The notes under the pieces were generated by a model. It ran no database searches. It worked only from the letters and a program-made list of their open reading frames with translations, and was not told the origin of the DNA. From NCBI GenBank assembly GCA_026874595.1, contig CM049317.1, positions 60,422,618 through 60,486,617 of the forward strand: a DNA stretch of 64,000 nucleotides, given 5' to 3'. Below are positions 61,201-64,000 of the stretch, piece after piece. Within the stretch, counting starts at the first letter, position 1; every line of letters starts with the position of its first letter. The stretch comes from Sipunculus nudus. Lineage: Eukaryota; Annelida; Sipuncula; Golfingiida; Sipunculidae. The translations under genes were made by a program, and so were the position numbers.

Positions 61201-61978
61201 GTCCCCTTCCACGTTTACTCAATTTTACCTCAAGGACGTCCGCTTGCAAGACTCCGGCCTATATGCCATGGGTCCCGTAGTTGCCGCAGGCACTGTCGTT
61301 AACGTCACCAGCACAGCTTCCTCGACGTCTACTCAAGTACGGCCAGCTACCTGCCTACCGACGTCTACTTCTGCTGTGATTTCTACTACTTGCTGACCGC
61401 CTTCTCTTCATCCTAGTCGTTCCAGGTCAGTATCTCCCTCCCTATGGTTTATCTGTTTCTTCTCATTAATACAGAAAAGGCTCACATCAATGTTTACGTA
61501 ATAAAACCCCCCATTCCCCTCCTGGTGGTTTTGTTAGTAAACGGATGTGAGCTTTTCTGTATTACAATCATCTCTCCCTCCCTGATACTTCCTACTTCCC
61601 CCCAGAATAAGTTGCTCCACCAAATGGAGGCATGACCTAGATACCGAGAATGAGGCGGAAGTGGGCGATGATAGGCCTACTCAGGGAAAATTTTCTAAGT
61701 GGAGCTTCTGGCGTGTGAATACTAACAGAGAATATTCTCATTAATACAGAAAAGCTCACATCCGTTTACTAACAAAACCACCATTCACCGGGAGGGGAAT
61801 GGGGGGTTTTGAAAGAAGGTAACACCATAAATGTGAGGGATCTGTTTTGAGAATTATTTGTTCCATCTTTTGATACAGGTTGATGACTACCCCCCAGCGT
61901 ATGGGCGATGGTCACACTTACCAGACAGTGCTGACACCAAGCTTGATAACCCTCGTTACATCTACTTTGGAAAAAATG
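26832..61978 (+). CDS. Neurexin-IV / contactin-associated protein (Caspr), 5' 22 exons, 3' end outside window
   Basis: This is a cell-surface adhesion protein of septate and axo-glial junctions in animals. Twenty-two exons give 3481 nt with every phase consistent and GT-AG borders: signal peptide (1-21), discoidin/F5-8C (C29 to C179), LamG1 (about 185-370), LamG2 (371-554), EGF1 (555-590, six Cys), fibrinogen-like region (591-804), LamG3 (805-976), EGF2 (977-1016, six Cys) and the start of LamG4 (1017-1160). This order is specific to the Nrx-IV/Caspr family rather than classical neurexins. Family members are about 1300-1400 residues, so about 200 residues (end of LamG4, membrane span, band-4.1-binding tail) should lie past 64000. 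Introns are loaded with transposons. Domain calls are by eye. Confidence 0.93.
26896..28940. other. Caspr intron 1, no recognised element
   Basis: About 2 kb of AT-rich intron with a C15 run near 27630. No repeat or RNA gene recognised. Confidence 0.5.
28941..29081 (+). CDS. Caspr exon 2, discoidin domain start
   Basis: Residues 22-68. Acceptor cttttcag, donor gtaaga. It encodes [20 protein letters not shown] and NIWATSQTN. The Cys is the first of the F5/8C disulfide. Confidence 0.93.
29650..29846 (+). CDS. Caspr exon 3, discoidin domain core
   Basis: Residues 69-134. Acceptor aattacag, donor gtgagt. It encodes [26 protein letters not shown] and [15 protein letters not shown], the canonical WQxDxG / ATQGR / YxxxYSxDxxxW order of F5/8C domains. 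Confidence 0.95.
29985..31060 (+). pseudogene. Decayed hAT-superfamily transposase fragment in Caspr intron 3
   Basis: Split frames encode [20 protein letters not shown], then [18 protein letters not shown] and, after a frame change, [16 protein letters not shown] and [13 protein letters not shown]. The SSTASIER...F block followed by R.GLEKA is the C-terminal dimerisation region of hAT transposases. Frame changes occur near 30530 and 30860. No intact N-terminus or terminal repeats were found. It lies in the sense direction within Caspr intron 3. Confidence 0.75.
31227..31296. repeat. (AT)n microsatellite, about 35 units
   Basis: Pure AT dinucleotides, about 92 bp upstream of the Caspr exon 4 acceptor. 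Open frames through it are artefacts. Confidence 0.95.
31389..31530 (+). CDS. Caspr exon 4, discoidin domain end
   Basis: Residues 135-181. Acceptor gattccag, donor gtatga. It encodes [16 protein letters not shown] and MRVEVYGC, the conserved xxARYIRxxP..W...RxExxGC ending of F5/8C. The Cys closes the domain disulfide. Confidence 0.95.
31783..31944. mobile_element. MITE, family with GAAACCTGTCT termini, copy 2
   Basis: About 162 bp beginning GAAACCTGTCTGATCTG and ending TTGTTACACAGGTTTC. It has internal 'taagaccac' repeats and shares ends and interior words with 389-535. It lies in Caspr intron 4. Confidence 0.6.
31946..32040. repeat. Short tandem repeat, about 22-bp unit, 5 copies
   Basis: 'tgtatcctcaaaaaacataat' and close variants repeat five times directly after MITE copy 2. 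Confidence 0.8.
32213..32422 (+). CDS. Caspr exon 5, LamG1 first half
   Basis: Residues 182-251. Acceptor acttgcag, donor gtgaga. It encodes [20 protein letters not shown] and [19 protein letters not shown], the LxFRTxxxxGLLxY...xxxxLxxGxLxxxxxLG pattern of laminin G domains. Confidence 0.95.
32460..32740 (+). mobile_element. tRNA-like SINE in Caspr intron 5
   Basis: 'gtggcttcattgataggg' resembles an A box and GGTTTGTATCCC (about 32519) a B box, about 35 bp apart, followed by an unrelated body. No cloverleaf closes. Limits are approximate. A different SINE from 19484-19740. Confidence 0.4.
32741..33098. other. Caspr intron 5, remainder
   Basis: AT-rich intron; nothing recognised apart from the exon 6 acceptor. 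Confidence 0.5.
33099..33277 (+). CDS. Caspr exon 6, LamG1 middle
   Basis: Residues 252-311. Acceptor gacttttag, donor gttggt after CAG. It encodes [20 protein letters not shown] and FNVDR, matching the LxDxxWHxVxxxRxxxxxxxxVD core of LamG. Confidence 0.94.
33397..33573 (+). CDS. Caspr exon 7, LamG1 end
   Basis: Residues 312-370, whole codons. Acceptor cataacag, donor gtagag. It encodes [29 protein letters not shown] and ends MLGMCQ. The FxGCxxxxxxN ...C pattern closes LamG1. Confidence 0.94.
33574..34127. other. Caspr intron 7, no recognised element
   Basis: AT-rich; nothing seen beyond splice sites. Confidence 0.5.
34128..34286 (+). CDS. Caspr exon 8, LamG2 start
   Basis: Residues 371-423, whole codons. 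Acceptor cttttcag, donor gtgaga. It encodes [16 protein letters not shown] and [20 protein letters not shown]. Confidence 0.93.
34764..35180 (+). repeat. Non-autonomous interspersed repeat in Caspr intron 8
   Basis: Starts TGTCTCCCACTTTGCTGA with an imperfect stem TGTCTCCCA/TGGGGGACA, followed by TCTGTC-rich sequence ('ctggctgtctgtctccctat'). A local duplication of 'gagacatcttcagggg' lies at 35034 and 35083, and it ends near 'ggaagagggggacat'. It resembles the hairpin-plus-CTGTC layout of the Helitron-like elements elsewhere in the window. Limits and family are uncertain. Confidence 0.4.
35267..35348 (+). CDS. Caspr exon 9, LamG2
   Basis: Residues 424-450. Acceptor ttttttgtcag, donor gtaagc. 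It encodes [20 protein letters not shown]. The last part of this exon and its donor belong to a 57-bp tandem duplication that continues into the intron. Confidence 0.9.
35298..35411 (+). repeat. 57-bp tandem duplication spanning the exon 9 donor
   Basis: Exonic 'acagtgttaaggcagggg accagccc' starting at 35298 is repeated as 'acagtgtttaagccgggg accagccc' starting at 35355, a period of 57 with about 3 differences in 26. The first unit contains the exon 9 end and its donor gtaagc. The corresponding donor of the second copy (near 35405) has decayed. Confidence 0.7.
35597..35773 (+). CDS. Caspr exon 10, LamG2
   Basis: Residues 451-509. Acceptor catttcag, donor gtaatg. It encodes [34 protein letters not shown] and TDTYLIG: FxDGxWHxV...xxVDGxx and the xYxIG strand of LamG. 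Confidence 0.95.
35774..36504. other. Caspr intron 10, no recognised element
   Basis: AT-rich intron. An internal near-repeat ('tctgatattttg', 'tactgatgttttg') is too weak to classify. Confidence 0.5.
36505..36640 (+). CDS. Caspr exon 11, LamG2 end
   Basis: Residues 510-554. Acceptor gattgtag, donor gtatgt. It encodes [20 protein letters not shown] and [10 protein letters not shown], the FxGCxxxxxxxG...C closing strand of LamG2. Confidence 0.94.
36641..37563. other. Caspr intron 11, no recognised element
   Basis: AT-rich intron with a short run of 'ttgacc' words near 37190-37215. Nothing coding seen. Confidence 0.5.
37564..37670 (+). CDS. Caspr exon 12, EGF1
   Basis: Residues 555-590. Acceptor ggtttgcag, donor gtaagt. 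It encodes [16 protein letters not shown] and [15 protein letters not shown], six cysteines in the standard EGF spacing, as one phase-1 module. Confidence 0.96.
37765..40200 (+). mobile_element. Helitron-like non-autonomous element E2 in Caspr intron 12
   Basis: Starts with a stem-forming 'agcatacctgtgagcttatgc' followed by CCGTCCGTCGTC-rich sequence. It ends with the dyad AGGCCTGTAGGCCT then TGTTTTT at about 40183-40200. The interior from about 38760 has four copies of a 268-278-bp tandem repeat (anchor 'agcgtccatctgtt' at 38937, 39205, 39483, 39761). Each half-unit carries GGTGGCGCCACC. The 3' part is the reverse complement of sequence near 48100-48200 in element E6. No transposase. Helitron assignment is inference. 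Confidence 0.5.
40566..40691 (+). CDS. Caspr exon 13, fibrinogen-like region start
   Basis: Residues 591-632. Acceptor tttttttag, donor gtaagt. It encodes [19 protein letters not shown] and [16 protein letters not shown], matching the SCEEAxxxxP...IDxDGxGPLxPxxVxC opening of the Caspr fibrinogen-like domain. Confidence 0.94.
40692..41239. other. Caspr intron 13, no recognised element
   Basis: AT-rich intron; nothing seen. Confidence 0.5.
41240..41446 (+). CDS. Caspr exon 14, fibrinogen-like region
   Basis: Residues 633-701. Acceptor ctatgcag, donor gtatgt. It encodes [40 protein letters not shown] and YIKYRC, a family-typical stretch with paired cysteines. Confidence 0.94.
41447..41950. other. 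Caspr intron 14, no recognised element
   Basis: Very AT-rich; nothing seen. Confidence 0.5.
41951..42259 (+). CDS. Caspr exon 15, fibrinogen-like region end
   Basis: Residues 702-804, the largest exon. Acceptor ttttcacag, donor gtgagt. It encodes [48 protein letters not shown] and [14 protein letters not shown]. The YWGG...C.C...C...YCNCDA..W pattern is diagnostic of Nrx-IV/Caspr. Confidence 0.96.
42260..43212. other. Caspr intron 15, no recognised element
   Basis: About 950 bp; no element or RNA gene recognised. Confidence 0.5.
43213..43383 (+). CDS. Caspr exon 16, LamG3 start
   Basis: Residues 805-861. Acceptor tttgtttcag, donor gtaagt. It encodes [32 protein letters not shown] and FIEVKLV. 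The final T joins TT of exon 17. Confidence 0.93.
43384..43827. other. Caspr intron 16, no recognised element
   Basis: AT-rich; nothing seen before the junction duplication. Confidence 0.5.
43828..44001 (+). repeat. 58-bp triplication spanning the exon 17 acceptor
   Basis: Three units start 'tacaaatcac' at 43828, 43886 and 43944, exactly 58 apart. Units 2 and 3 both read 'cacattttgttgcag' followed by an exon-start-like 'AACATCATssAG'. Unit 3 contains the real acceptor (43967) and the first coding bases of exon 17. Unit 2 keeps a full acceptor at 43909. Unit 1 has lost its AG (tttgcc). Confidence 0.88.
43968..44189 (+). CDS. Caspr exon 17, LamG3 middle
   Basis: Residues 862-935. Acceptor tttgttgcag, donor gtaagt. 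It encodes [36 protein letters not shown] and [16 protein letters not shown] and WHxxxxxRxxxxxxLxVD are family hallmarks. Confidence 0.95.
44277..45995 (+). mobile_element. Helitron-like non-autonomous element E3 in Caspr intron 17
   Basis: Starts with a hairpin TATGCCCCCGCCACAAAG/TGGCCGGGGCATA, then TCCGTCAT repeats. It ends GTGTCTATGGACACATCTAGT: a 3' stem (GTGTC/GACAC) followed by CTAG and T, which is the classical Helitron 3' signature. The interior is a 180-bp tandem repeat ('tgcctgcagatattggcctg' at 44401, 44581, 44761, with diverged copies near 45630 and 45800), interrupted by E4. No Rep/helicase coding. Confidence 0.65.
44932..45607 (+). mobile_element. Element E4 nested inside E3
   Basis: Begins 'tagccctcagctcataggctgatgggct' (split here: AGCCCTCAGC pairs with GCTGATGGGCT), then CTGTCCGTCC-rich sequence, and contains GGTGGCGCCACC at 45289. 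It separates the third and fourth 180-bp repeats of E3. Limits are accurate to about 10 bp. No coding capacity. Confidence 0.5.
46539..46661 (+). CDS. Caspr exon 18, LamG3 end
   Basis: Residues 936-976. Acceptor ctttttcag, donor gtgatt. It encodes [20 protein letters not shown] and TTYGVRAG, the FxGCxxxxxxNGxxLDL closing strand of LamG3. Confidence 0.95.
46662..47463. other. Caspr intron 18, no recognised element
   Basis: AT-rich; no element recognised. Confidence 0.5.
47464..47583 (+). CDS. Caspr exon 19, EGF2
   Basis: Residues 977-1016. Acceptor tgttgtag, donor gtttgt. It encodes [20 protein letters not shown] and [15 protein letters not shown]: one Cys closing LamG3, then the six-Cys EGF pattern. 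Confidence 0.95.
47693..52522 (+). mobile_element. Helitron-like element E5, split by nested E6 (Caspr intron 19)
   Basis: Starts 'aagctcaactgactgtaagt' (5' hairpin) followed by CCGTC-rich sequence. It runs to 'aaaatttgatacaa' at about 47933, where E6 begins. After E6 it resumes at about 51233 with 'caatatcttgataattaatg'. This corresponds to the same junction in the related element E8 ('caagtatctgaacaactaat'). It ends CAGCTGAGCATCGAGACC then CATTGGTCTCTAGTTT, a GAGACC/GGTCTC stem plus CTAG. Non-coding. The type assignment is inference. Confidence 0.5.
47934..51232 (-). mobile_element. Helitron-like element E6, inverted, nested in E5
   Basis: Read on the minus strand: 5' hairpin AGCTCAGCTGACTGAAAG/TCATCTGAGCT at 51226-51196, a CCGTCCGTC run (51176-51127), then about five units of a 336-349-bp tandem repeat. 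In the repeat, 'caggtggcgccaccagtctg' and variants occur at 49158, 49500, 49846, 50181, 50518 and 50854. It ends with the TGACCCATGGGTCA dyad and CTTGTT at 47934. E6 and E2 share 3' sequence. Confidence 0.55.
52694..52885 (+). CDS. Caspr exon 20, LamG4 start
   Basis: Residues 1017-1080. Acceptor gtattacag, donor gtaagg. It encodes [40 protein letters not shown] and YISIEMNN, matching the Caspr LamG4 opening. Confidence 0.93.
52886..53331. other. Caspr intron 20, no recognised element
   Basis: AT-rich intron; nothing recognised before the junction duplication. Confidence 0.5.
53332..53452 (+). repeat. About 61-bp tandem duplication spanning the exon 21 acceptor
   Basis: 'atttgcattttctgcaggtt' (53332) parallels 'atttgtatttttctaaaggt' (53392), and 'ttggatgtgggttttgatca' (53365) parallels exonic 'ttggatgtggggtttgaccg' (53427). 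The period is 60-62 with small indels. The downstream copy is the real acceptor and exon start. The upstream copy retains a stronger-looking acceptor (ctgcag). Confidence 0.8.
53410..53549 (+). CDS. Caspr exon 21, LamG4
   Basis: Residues 1081-1127. Acceptor ttctaaag (AAG, weak), donor gtatgt. It encodes [20 protein letters not shown] and [20 protein letters not shown]. Joining the G of exon 20 gives Gly-Gly-Val in frame. Confidence 0.9.
53550..54436. other. Caspr intron 21 before the DIRS element
   Basis: About 890 bp of intron; nothing recognised. Confidence 0.5.
54437..54605 (+). repeat. DIRS left inverted terminal repeat
   Basis: Begins GTTTTATTACGTAAAC. Its inner part from 'ttttctgtattaatgaga' to 'tatctaggtcatgcctc' is the near-exact reverse complement of 61627-61760. 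The outer 45 bases differ from the right end but match the reverse complement of the internal region at 61465-61510. Confidence 0.88.
54724..55195 (+). pseudogene. DIRS Gag-like region, part 1
   Basis: GC-rich open stretch opening ATGGAAGTCTCTCGGACTTG ([19 protein letters not shown]), with a CxxC and proline-rich sequence. It reads on to the point where element E8 interrupts. No recognisable enzyme motifs. The Gag role is inferred from position before RT. Confidence 0.5.
55196..57423 (+). mobile_element. Helitron-like element E8 nested in the DIRS Gag region
   Basis: Starts TTTTTAGCTCAGCTGACTG with a 13-bp stem (one mismatch) at 55200-55228, then CCGTCCGTCCGG. A second identical-type start at 56238 suggests a head-to-tail partial duplication of about 1040 bp. 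The interior repeats 'gttaacagggcacaaatc', 'aattaggtctctgttaccca' and GGTGGCGCCACC at a spacing of about 337. It ends with TGACCCCTGGGTCA then CTTGTT at 57423, after which DIRS sequence resumes. AT-rich against the flanking GC-rich DIRS. Confidence 0.65.
57424..58410 (+). pseudogene. DIRS Gag-like region, part 2
   Basis: Open to the TAA at 58408 in the frame encoding [20 protein letters not shown] and [17 protein letters not shown] homopolymer C12 at 57587-57598 probably marks a slippage frameshift relative to part 1. Function is inferred from order only. Confidence 0.5.
58923..59900 (+). pseudogene. DIRS reverse transcriptase, with internal stop
   Basis: In one frame: [33 protein letters not shown], then TAG (59373-59375), then [18 protein letters not shown] and [17 protein letters not shown]-type, FxFxxLPFG and YxDD motifs are those of RT. 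YLDDWL is typical of DIRS. Upstream, [14 protein letters not shown] lies in another frame, showing an indel near 59100-59160. Confidence 0.85.
59900..60290 (+). pseudogene. DIRS RNase H region, frameshifted
   Basis: [15 protein letters not shown] is in one frame. After an indel, [19 protein letters not shown] and [17 protein letters not shown] are in the RT frame. D of FTDAS, E of NVLELRA and D of MTDN are the expected acidic residues. Confidence 0.8.
60680..61240 (+). pseudogene. DIRS tyrosine recombinase, decayed
   Basis: [20 protein letters not shown] carries the box-I Arg. After a stop near 60940 and a frame change, [19 protein letters not shown] carries HxxR-type box-II residues and [11 protein letters not shown] the probable nucleophile Tyr. 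This recombinase integrates the circular DNA form in DIRS elements. It is not intact here. Confidence 0.8.
61465..61560 (+). repeat. DIRS internal complementary region
   Basis: First half ('tctcattaatacag' through 'gtttacgtaataaaac') is the reverse complement of the outer left end. Second half ('ggttttgttagtaaacgg' through 'gagcttttctgtatta') is the reverse complement of the outer right end. This joint template is used in DIRS replication to restore the ends. Confidence 0.88.
61627..61810 (-). repeat. DIRS right inverted terminal repeat
   Basis: Inverted copy of 54437-54605 in its inner part ('gaggcatgacctagata' to 'tctcattaatacagaaaa'). The outer part 'ctcacatccgtttactaac' to 'ggggggtttt' matches the internal complementary region. 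Confidence 0.88.
61879..61978 (+). CDS. Caspr exon 22, last exon in the window
   Basis: Residues 1128-1160 plus one base. Acceptor ttgatacag, donor gtaagt. It encodes [20 protein letters not shown] and PRYIYFGKN, the xYIYxG strand of LamG4. The acceptor lies 68 bp after the DIRS right end. The expected next strand (FxGC) is in an exon beyond 64000. Confidence 0.9.
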
Positions 61979-62017
61979 GTAAGTTAAAACTCACAGTTTA
62001 AAGTATAAACTCAATAA

Positions 62018-63950
62018 CTAGCCTTTCTGAGACCAAGACTGAGACCATTAGATAAAAGTCTGAGACCAAGACTGAGAGCATTAGTTCAAAGACTTAAGAC
62101 CAAGACTGAGGCCATTAAATCAAAGACTTAGGACCAAGACTGAGACCATTAGATCAAAGACTTAAGACCAAGACTGAGACCATTAGATTGTAAAGTGTAA
62201 ACCAAGACTGAGACCATTAGTTCAAAGACTTAAGACCAAGACTGAGACCATTAGTTCAAAGACTTAAGACCAAGACTGAGAGCATTAGTTCAAAGACTTA
62301 AGACCAAGACTGAGACCATTAGTTCAAAGACTTAAGACCAACACTGAGACCATTGGATAAAAGTCTGAGACCAAGACTGAGACCGTGAGATTGTAAAGTG
62401 TAAACCAAGACTGAGGCCATTAGTTCAAAGACTTAAGACCAAGACTGAGGGCATTAGATAAAAGTCTGAGACCAAGACTGAGACCGTGAGATTGTTAAAG
62501 TGTAAACCAAGACTGAGACCATTAGTTCAAAGACTTAAGACCAAGACTGAGACCATAAGTTCAAAGACTTATGACCAAGACTGAGACCATCAGGTAAAAG
62601 TCTGAGACCAAGACTGAGACCGTGAGATTGTAAAGTGTAAACCAAGACTGAGAGCATTAGTTAAAAGACTTAAGACCAAGACTGAGAGCATTAGTTCAAA
62701 GACTTAAGACCAAGACTGAGAGCATTAGTTCAAAGACTTAAGACCAAGATTGAGACCATATGATAAAAGTCTGAGACCAAGACTGAGACCGTGAGATTGT
62801 AAAGTGTATACCAAGACTGAGACCATTAGTTCAAAGACTTAAGACCAAGACTGAGACCATTAGTTCAAAGACTTAAGACCAAGACTGAGACCATTAGATA
62901 AAAGTCTGAGACCAAGACTGAGACCGTGAGATTGTAAAGTGTAAACCAAGACTGAGACCCTTAGTTCAAAGACTTAAGACCAAGACTGAGAGCATTAAAT
63001 AAAAGTCTGAGACCAAGACTGAGACCATTAGTTCAAAAACTTAAGACCAAGACTGAGACCATTAGTTCAAAGACTTAAGACCAAGACTGAGGCCATTAGT
63101 TCAAAGACTTAAGACCAAGACTGAGACCATTAGTTCAAAGACTTAAGACCAAGACTGAGACCATTAGTTCAAAGACTTAAGACCAAGACTGAGAGCATTA
63201 CTTCAAAGACTTAAGACCAAGAGTGAGACCATTACTTCAACGACTTAAGACCAAGAATGAGACCATTACTTAAAAGACTTCAGACCATGACTGAGACCAT
63301 TAAATCAAAGAAGGACCAAGACTGAGACCATTTAATCAAAGACAGACCAAGACTGAGACCATTAGTTCAAAGACTTAAGACCAAACTGAGACCATTAGTT
63401 GTAAGACTTAAGACCAAGACTGAGACCATTAGGTAAAAGTCTGAGACCAAGACTGAGACTGTGAGATTGTAAAGTGTAAACCAAGACTGAGAGCATTAGT
63501 TAAAAGACTTAAGACCAAGACTGAGAGCATTACTTCAAAGACTTAAGACCAAGAGTGAGACCATTACTTCAAAGACTTAAGACCAAGACTGAGACCATTA
63601 CTTCAAAGACTTCAGACCAAGACTGAGACTATTAAATCAAAGAAAGACCAAGACTGAGACCATTTAATCAAAGACATACCAAGACTTGAGACCATTAGTT
63701 GTAAAACTTAAGACCAAGACTTGAGGCCATTAAATCAAAGACAGACCAAGACTGAGGCCATATAAAAGACAGACCAAGACTGAGGCCATATAAAAGACAG
63801 ACCAAGACTGAGGCCATATAAAAGACAGTTCAAGACTGAGGCCATATAAAAGACAGACCAAGACTGAGACCATTTAATCAAAGACACCAAGATTGAGAGT
63901 ATATAAACAAAGACCAACCAAGACATGATGAGACTTAACTTAGAACAAGA
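62018..63950 (+). repeat. Compound minisatellite in Caspr intron 22
   Basis: Tandem units built on 'gaccaagactgagaccatta'. The main unit is about 34 bp ('gttcaaagacttaa' plus core). A longer alternate unit contains 'aaaagtctgagaccaagact' and 'gtgagattgtaaagtgtaaa', recurring at about 62380, 62490, 62625, 62795, 62925 and 63460. Towards 63650-63950 units shorten to about 27 bp ('ggccatataaaagacagacc') and degenerate. It starts about 40 bp after the exon 22 donor. Open frames through it are artefacts. Confidence 0.92.
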
Positions 63951-64000
63951 CTGAGATCAGAAGGTAAAAGGAGTCATGGTGCATACTTTATAAATATACT

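Larger units (their letters stand above)
54437..61810 (+). mobile_element. DIRS-type tyrosine-recombinase retrotransposon (with nested E8), decayed
   Basis: DIRS elements use reverse transcriptase, RNase H and a tyrosine recombinase, with split or inverted ends instead of LTRs. Here the ends are inverted repeats (left 54437-54605, right 61627-61810). An internal region at 61465-61560 is complementary to the outer edges of both ends, the hallmark of the group. The order is Gag-like, RT (YLDDWL), RNase H ([10 protein letters not shown]), recombinase. Without the 2.2-kb insert it is about 5.1 kb, normal for DIRS. It is GC-rich against its AT-rich host intron. An in-frame TAG and several frameshifts make it non-autonomous. 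It lies in the sense direction of Caspr, and both edges abut GTTTT. Confidence 0.9.

Noticed and set aside
63735-63926. Minus-strand open frame with SLGLSFIWPQSWS-type repeats
   Set aside because: It is a translation of the intron 22 minisatellite.

Overview
The window looks like nuclear DNA of an invertebrate animal. Small phase-consistent exons sit in AT-rich introns packed with minisatellites, MITEs, Helitron-like elements and a DIRS retrotransposon. The repeat style (PyTCCGTC-rich Helitron-like elements, tRNA-like SINEs) suggests a mollusc, perhaps a bivalve, but nothing here proves the taxon.

Two protein genes are transcribed away from each other. (1) Minus strand, 20004 to 2: a complete eight-exon gene for Mediator subunit 27 (MED27), 306 residues, with all splice phases consistent. 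(2) Plus strand, 26832 onward: the 5' 22 exons (1160 codons) of a neurexin-IV/contactin-associated protein (Caspr) gene. Its order is signal peptide, discoidin (F5/8C), LamG, LamG, EGF, fibrinogen-like, LamG, EGF and the start of LamG4. The 3' end, with the membrane segment and cytoplasmic tail, lies beyond the window. About 6.8 kb of non-coding DNA separates the two start codons and holds MITEs, microsatellites and a truncated LINE.

The introns carry most of the unusual content. MED27 intron 3 holds about 9 kb of a 56-bp minisatellite (about 160 copies). Its unit is a copy of the exon 3/intron 3 junction: 34 bases of coding exon followed by the 5' splice site GTAAGT. The exon-proximal unit supplies the last codons of exon 3; most others are decoy splice donors. 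Three Caspr splice junctions (exon 9 donor, exon 17 acceptor, exon 21 acceptor) carry smaller, partly decayed tandem duplications of nearly the same length (57, 58 and about 61 bp) that also span the splice site. I consider this recurrent splice-junction duplication the most interesting signal in the window.

Other accessory content: a DIRS-type tyrosine-recombinase retrotransposon (54437-61810) with inverted ends and an internal complementary region, ending 68 bp before Caspr exon 22; nested Helitron-like non-autonomous elements carrying repeated GGTGGCGCCACC palindromes; a decayed hAT transposase; two tRNA-like SINEs; several MITE families; and a second minisatellite in Caspr intron 22. All coordinates and splice sites were read by eye. 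Family names come from remembered protein families, not from a search.
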